From assembly GCF_019038435.1 (NCBI RefSeq), contig NZ_JAGPOX010000062.1, forward strand, positions 1 to 54,344: a DNA stretch of 54,344 nt, given 5' to 3'. The notes under the pieces are model-generated. The model did not search any database. It worked only from the letters and a program-made list of their open reading frames with translations, and had not been told where the DNA came from. This DNA comes from Nocardia alni (lineage in GTDB: Bacteria; Actinomycetota; Actinomycetes; Mycobacteriales; Mycobacteriaceae). The position numbers and the translations under genes were made by a program. Shown one piece after another: positions 50,696-54,344 of this stretch. Positions within the stretch are counted from its first letter, which is position 1; each line of letters opens with the position of its first letter.

Positions 50696-51738
50696 TCACC
50701 TTCTCCGCGACCACGATCCTGATTCTGGCGTTCATCGTGGCGCTGATCGTCGCCGCGGGCGTCTGGGCGTACTCCACGGCGAACCGCCTGGACCGCCTGC
50801 ACGTGCGCGGCGATCAGGCCCGTCACGCCCTGGAGGCGGCGCTGGCTCGGCGTGCGGTGGTGGCCCGCACGGTGGCGATCTCCATGTCCGGACCGACCGC
50901 CGCTCCCGCCTCACTCGAACAGGCCAAACAGCTTATCGCCCTGGCGGACCGCGCCGAACGCGCCGAGTGGTCGACCAAGGAGACCACGGAGAACCAGCTC
51001 GCCGCGGCGCTGTCCGCCCTGGACATCACCCAGCTGCGCCCGCAGCTGGTCGCCGAACTCGCCGACGCCGAGGCACGGGTGCTGATCGCCCGCCGCTTCC
51101 ACAACGACGCCGTGCGCGACACCCTCGCTCTGCGCACACGCCGCCCGGTCCAACTGCTGCACCTGGGCGGAACCGCCCCGCTGCCAACATATTTCGAGAT
51201 CGCCGAACGCGTCACCCCCGCCGCCACCACCGGCCTCGAGGTCGACACCGTCCGCACCTCGGCTCGCGTGGTCCTACTCGACGAGCAGGACCGAATCCTG
51301 CTGCTGCGCGGTCATGACCCGAAAACCCCCGAATCCCCCTTCTGGTTCACCGTCGGCGGCGGCGTCGAACCCGGTGAAACCCTGCGCACCGCCGCGGTCC
51401 GCGAACTCTGGGAGGAAACCGGCTTCGCCCTGGACTCCTCTCACCTGCGCGGCCCCCTCTGGCGTCGCGTCGCCGTCTTCCCCTTCAACGGCGAACTCAT
51501 CCGCTCCGAGGAACTCTTCTTCGTAGCCCGCACAAAGACTTTCACCCCCACCGCAGCCAAACCCACCGCCTGGGAAAGCCACTGCGTCACCGCCAACAAG
51601 TGGTGCACCCCGACCGACATCGCCACCCTCGACGCCCAAGGTGAACAGGTCTATCCCTACCACCTGGACCAACTCCTATCCGAGGCGGTTACCGCCGCAT
51701 CAGCGTCGACCGACCCCGAGGTCCGCTCCATCCGCTGA
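50692..51738 (+). CDS. membrane-anchored Nudix hydrolase (Rv2609c-like)
   Basis: A 348-residue protein. The N-terminus has one membrane helix (TTILILAFIVALIVAAGVWA), then a helical, LemA-like region (about 30-165). The C-terminal Nudix domain has the box GGGVEPGETLRTAAVRELWE, ETGF (G-x5-E-x7-REU-x-EE-x-GU). Nudix enzymes cleave nucleoside diphosphates linked to another moiety; the substrate is unknown. It corresponds to Rv2609c in the mycobacterial PIM operon. The ATG overlaps the pimA stop. The operon probably ends here; hairpin repeat copy C lies 75 bp downstream. Confidence 0.93.
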   Translation: MITFSATTILILAFIVALIVAAGVWAYSTANRLDRLHVRGDQARHALEAALARRAVVARTVAISMSGPTAAPASLEQAKQLIALADRAERAEWSTKETTENQLAAALSALDITQLRPQLVAELADAEARVLIARRFHNDAVRDTLALRTRRPVQLLHLGGTAPLPTYFEIAERVTPAATTGLEVDTVRTSARVVLLDEQDRILLLRGHDPKTPESPFWFTVGGGVEPGETLRTAAVRELWEETGFALDSSHLRGPLWRRVAVFPFNGELIRSEELFFVARTKTFTPTAAKPTAWESHCVTANKWCTPTDIATLDAQGEQVYPYHLDQLLSEAVTAASASTDPEVRSIR

Positions 51739-51812
51739 CCGGCCGCGCTCCTCCGCGCCGTTTCAGCCTGTCTCCGGCGCACGTCCGAGTCGGAATGGCT
51801 CACGCGAATTTG

Positions 51813-51895
51813 GAGAACCGGCCTCCCGCTACATTTTGCCGATGGATTTGTCGGAAACCGGAGTTTTGAGCCCGCAAAATGTAGCAGGAGGCCGG
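51813..51895. repeat. palindromic hairpin repeat, copy C
   Basis: An 83-bp element 75 bp after the Nudix stop. Arms GGCCTCCCGCTACATTTTGC and GCAAAATGTAGCAGGAGGCC pair with one mismatch. The inner dyad is CGG-AAA-CCG. It could act as terminator of the PIM operon. Confidence 0.85.
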
Positions 51896-51994
51896 ATCGG
51901 ATCCGCTGCCCGTTCTCTGGGCGCCCCGGACCGCCGTTCCAGGGCGTCACACGCTACGTCTATCGACGGTGATGACAGGTGTCGCGGTGGGACC

Positions 51995-52825
51995 TCATCG
52001 ATGGTGGCGGCGTCGGCGGATTACGGCGACGGCCTCGTCCGCACAGGCGTCGAGATATTCGAGAATGTCGGCGGCGGCGTAGCGCAGCACCAGCCAGCCG
52101 TCCAGTACGAGGCGATTCTGCCTGCGACGGTCGTTGCGGAATACCTTTGCCTCACTGTGAAATTCGCGGCCGTCGATCTCGATGATCGTTTTGGAGCGCT
52201 CGTCGACGAAATCGCAGAAGTACGGTCCGATCGAGTAATTGGCGGACAGTGGCAGGTTGCGCTGCGCCAAGGCCCGGGCGAACAGACGTTCCGGCTCCGA
52301 AAGCGCGCGGGTGGAGGCGAACCGTGCCTGGCGTCGCAGTGCGGCGGTGCCGGACCGATGGGATCGGCACAACTCCTGTATCTCTGCCCGCTCGACGGTC
52401 TTGCCGAGTGAATCGTCGACCATGCGTCCGACCTCCCGTTCGGGGAGTACCCGGGTGCACCCGAGCAGGGTGATGGCGGGAGTCGTGACTGGCAGCCCTT
52501 GGACCTCGCAGACCACCTCGGGCGGTAAGTCGGACCGGTAGAGGGCGAGCCAGTCGGGTGTCCTGCGGTTCACGGATCGAGGCACGGTTGCCTCGAAAAG
52601 CGTAGGAGCGTTGGGAGTCATGCCCTGAAGCCACGCTGCGGTGCGATGACTCAGCACCGCCGACGGGCACCAGGCGGCGATGGCTCGACATCGGTCCATA
52701 TCGTCAGGCACGCCGGTGCTGACGACGCCGGGCAGGAGTCGCGTGTAATCGCCTCGACGGCAGCGATCATCGATGGTGCTCGCACCGATGCCCTGCGCTC
52801 GGAGTTCGTCGCGAGTTCGAATCAT
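51995..52825 (-). CDS. DUF559-type protein with AbiEi-like N-terminus
   Basis: A 276-residue protein. The N-terminal 60 residues resemble the AbiEi antitoxin winged helix (MIRTRDELRAQGIGASTIDD, RCRRGDYTRLLPGVV). The C-terminal 100 residues are a Vsr-like PD-(D/E)XK fold of the DUF559 type (CDFVDERSKTIIEIDGREFH, NDRRRQNRLVLDGWLVLRY) with plausible catalytic Asp and Glu-x-Asp. Such proteins are abundant in actinobacteria and not proven toxin-antitoxin parts; no AbiEii toxin partner is adjacent. A nuclease or DNA-binding role is inferred from folds. No ribosome site is visible before the ATG. Confidence 0.82.
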   Translation of the reverse strand: MIRTRDELRAQGIGASTIDDRCRRGDYTRLLPGVVSTGVPDDMDRCRAIAAWCPSAVLSHRTAAWLQGMTPNAPTLFEATVPRSVNRRTPDWLALYRSDLPPEVVCEVQGLPVTTPAITLLGCTRVLPEREVGRMVDDSLGKTVERAEIQELCRSHRSGTAALRRQARFASTRALSEPERLFARALAQRNLPLSANYSIGPYFCDFVDERSKTIIEIDGREFHSEAKVFRNDRRRQNRLVLDGWLVLRYAAADILEYLDACADEAVAVIRRRRHHR

Positions 52826-52965
52826 GCTGACACTGTGCCGGATCCGCGCCGACGCTCCGATTGTCTGACCTGCGGTGATATAAATTCTGTGGACAACCCC
52901 GGGACTGTGGAAAACTTACCTTCGCGCGCTTGCCGCCCGAGTGCCGTCTGGTAGTGCTCGGCCTC

Positions 52966-53049
52966 CGCCCGGCCTATCGCTACATTCTGGGTGATCGTCT
53001 GCCGGTTTCCGGAGTCTTCGACCGCCAGAATGTAGCGCTAGGCCGGGCG
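52966..53049. repeat. palindromic hairpin repeat, copy D
   Basis: An 84-bp element with 25-bp arms (52966-52990 and 53025-53049) that pair with a single mismatch. The inner dyad reads CCGG-TTT-CCGG. It directly abuts the broken gene at 53078. Confidence 0.85.
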
Positions 53050-53077
53050 ACGACTCACAGCCCGGGTCCATCGACGT

Positions 53078-53275
53078 GTTGTTGTCGTGGCTCAGCAGGA
53101 ATCCGGCGATGGTCTGACCGGAGTTGATCCGGTTGCCGGTGACCGAATGGTTGGCTGTGTCGACGTCGATGTCAGTGCAGCCGCTGAGGGCGGCCAACGG
53201 CAGTCCGACTGGGTGAAGGCGGTGTCGCCGGAGCCGAAGACGATCTCGCCGCCGACGTTGGTGGCGCGCGCCTGG
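53078..53275 (-). pseudogene. frameshifted remnant of a secreted/porin-like gene
   Basis: Minus-strand protein sequence changes frame. QARATNVGGEIVFGSGDTAF, TQSD in one frame is continued by LAALSGCTDIDVDTANHSVT, GNRINSGQTIAGFLLSHDNN in another. SGQTIAGFLL resembles SGQAVAGFLLGC of the adjacent MspA-type protein. The right end starts directly at the stop of the porin gene and the left end lies 29 bp from hairpin repeat D. No intact frame covers the whole. Confidence 0.6.
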
Positions 53276-54344
53276 TCAGAAGGTGAATTGGTCTCCGTAG
53301 GCGGTGGTCTGGACCATGCCGTGCGGGGTGGACACCGTGGTGGTGACGAACGGGACCGCGCCCACCGGCGAGGCGCATTGGGCGATGTTGAGCGCGGCGT
53401 TGCCGACGGTCAGCTGAAACGGGTACTGGGTCTTGTCGGTGAGCGCTGCCACGGCGGTCGTCGCGGTAGTGACCTGACCGGGTTCCAGTGTGGTGGCCAG
53501 GGATTCGGACGTACCCAGTGAGCCGCCGACACTCGGCGACACGCTCACCCCCGGCGGCGTGTTGAGGGTGACGGTCGGTGATACCCCGGCGTTGAGCTCC
53601 TGGTTCGGGTTGATGCCTGCCGTGACGCCACCGGCCACGCTGACGCCGCAGCCCAGCAGAAATCCGGCAACGGCCTGACCGGAGCTGATCGGGCCGCCGG
53701 TAACGGTGACCGAATAGTCCCCGGACACCTGGGCCGCATGCAAGAACGTCATCAGAGAACTTGGAGCCCGGTTTCCGGCCGGCCTGACGCCCACATGGTC
53801 GACCGAAGCCGCCACCGTAATCCCAGATCCGGAGACAACGCTGGCCGCACGGTCGGAACCTAGTCGGGCCGCGGCGACTTGTGCAGTGCCCAGCCGACCG
53901 GCACCCGGCTGTACAGGAGGGCGTTGGACCGTGATCGACCCACCGGAGCTCAGCTGCGCGGGCTCGGGTTGTCTCCTGCTCGCTCGACTGAGTCGGGGGG
54001 TAGCCGGGCCGGGCTGTTGCGTGATCGGCTTACGGGCACCCCGATGTATGGGGTCGGGTTGTGCCTTGGCCGGTCGAGCGGGATTGGAATGCAGAGGACC
54101 GGGTTGCGTCGTGATCGGCCGAACGGCAGTGGGTTGTGCTGGGCCGGGTTGCGCCCTGCCTGGTCGGGCAAAACCGGGGTGAGCAGGGGCGGGGTGAGTC
54201 GTGATCGGTTGAGCGGCGCCGGGTTGGGTTGTGGTGGGGTGAGTGGTGATCGGTTGAGCGGGGCCGGGGCGCACAGGGATGGGTTGTGCTGTGGCTGGCC
54301 GAGCTGAACCGGGTTGGTCAGGACCGGGTCGTGCAGGGCTGGGC
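53276..54344 (-). CDS. MspA-family porin domain with proline-rich repeat head (5' end outside window)
   Basis: The frame is open from the right window edge to TGA 53276, so the true start lies outside. The C-terminal 220 residues fit the MspA porin family of mycolate-containing bacteria: SSGGSITVQRPP, TGGPISSGQAVAGFLLGCGV, SVAGGVTAGINPNQELNAGV, TTLEPGQVTTATTAVAALTD, NAALNIAQCASPVGAVPFVT and the end TTAYGDQFTF. Two cysteines (LLGC, IAQC) sit where Nocardia members have them. Before it, more than 110 residues are Pro/Thr/Gln/Ala-rich with PITTHP and PITTQPG repeats, instead of a signal peptide directly ahead. A GTG at 54274 is an internal alternative. Porin function is from family. Confidence 0.72.
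   Translation of the reverse strand, partial: PSPARPGPDQPGSARPATAQPIPVRPGPAQPITTHPTTTQPGAAQPITTHPAPAHPGFARPGRAQPGPAQPTAVRPITTQPGPLHSNPARPAKAQPDPIHRGARKPITQQPGPATPRLSRASRRQPEPAQLSSGGSITVQRPPVQPGAGRLGTAQVAAARLGSDRAASVVSGSGITVAASVDHVGVRPAGNRAPSSLMTFLHAAQVSGDYSVTVTGGPISSGQAVAGFLLGCGVSVAGGVTAGINPNQELNAGVSPTVTLNTPPGVSVSPSVGGSLGTSESLATTLEPGQVTTATTAVAALTDKTQYPFQLTVGNAALNIAQCASPVGAVPFVTTTVSTPHGMVQTTAYGDQFTF

Noticed and set aside
51995..52825. A type IV toxin-antitoxin locus.
   Set aside because: No AbiEii-type nucleotidyltransferase gene is adjacent on either side; only the N-terminal fold is antitoxin-like.
53879..54307. A plus-strand 142-codon gene at the right edge.
   Set aside because: It is the reverse reading of the low-complexity proline-rich head of the porin protein; Gly/Arg/Leu repeats with no motif.

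Overview
The window is high-GC actinobacterial DNA, most likely from Nocardia or a close relative. The evidence is a thrS-HIT-pgsA-patA-pimA-Nudix block in the gene order I know from Mycobacterium tuberculosis (Rv2614c-Rv2609c), a mycothiol-dependent maleylpyruvate isomerase, a KshA-type Rieske oxygenase, a Nocardia-type carboxylic acid reductase, an MspA-family porin domain, and dense coding with GTG starts. Names come from recalled family sequences and visible motifs; no database search was run.

Layout. 1-8 kb: a partial FAD monooxygenase, a zinc-ribbon protein, kshA, an MFS/LysR divergent pair and a TetR/MFS divergent pair with a perfect operator palindrome. 8.2-13.0 kb: a complete gentisate module. 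3-Hydroxybenzoate 6-hydroxylase makes gentisate; gentisate dioxygenase, maleylpyruvate isomerase and fumarylpyruvate hydrolase take it to fumarate and pyruvate; an IclR regulator is divergent from the hydroxylase. 13.0-14.2 kb: a graveyard of gene remnants with one copy of a hairpin repeat. 14.3-28.7 kb: a one-direction catabolic island of 13 genes followed by a convergent regulator. It holds a CoxG-like protein, an HpcH/HpaI aldolase, a LigJ-type 4-oxalomesaconate hydratase, a ThDP enzyme, three divergent proteins of the 4,5-dihydroxyphthalate decarboxylase family, two LigI-like amidohydrolases, two paralogous GntR/FCD regulators and a lipoprotein-dependent ABC transporter. The same perfect 15-bp palindrome sits before the first gene and inside the 3' end of the first GntR gene, so the island looks like one two-unit regulon. 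It has no ring-cleavage enzyme, and its substrate is unknown; a pyrone- or aromatic-derived polycarboxylate is my inference.

29-43 kb: carboxylic acid reductase with a strong terminator hairpin, a DUF3556 membrane protein, an M20 amidohydrolase, a DUF3311/sodium-solute symporter pair, a SulP-carbonic anhydrase fusion, a 63-bp dnaK relic, a CopD-like protein and an FhuF-like Fe-S protein. 43-51.7 kb: thrS and the phosphatidylinositol mannoside block. Here patA is unusual: its 5' end has been tandemly copied three times upstream, and its 3' end carries a repetitive Gly/Ser/Ala/Asp tail longer than the enzyme domain. 51.7-54.3 kb: a DUF559/AbiEi-like protein, a broken secreted-protein gene and an MspA-type porin domain behind a proline-rich repeat head that runs off the window.

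Four copies of an 83-88 bp palindromic element (13213, 46716, 51813, 52966) share a long outer stem and a small inner hairpin, with paired compensatory base changes. With the 14-28 kb island and the patA duplications, these are the most promising undescribed items.
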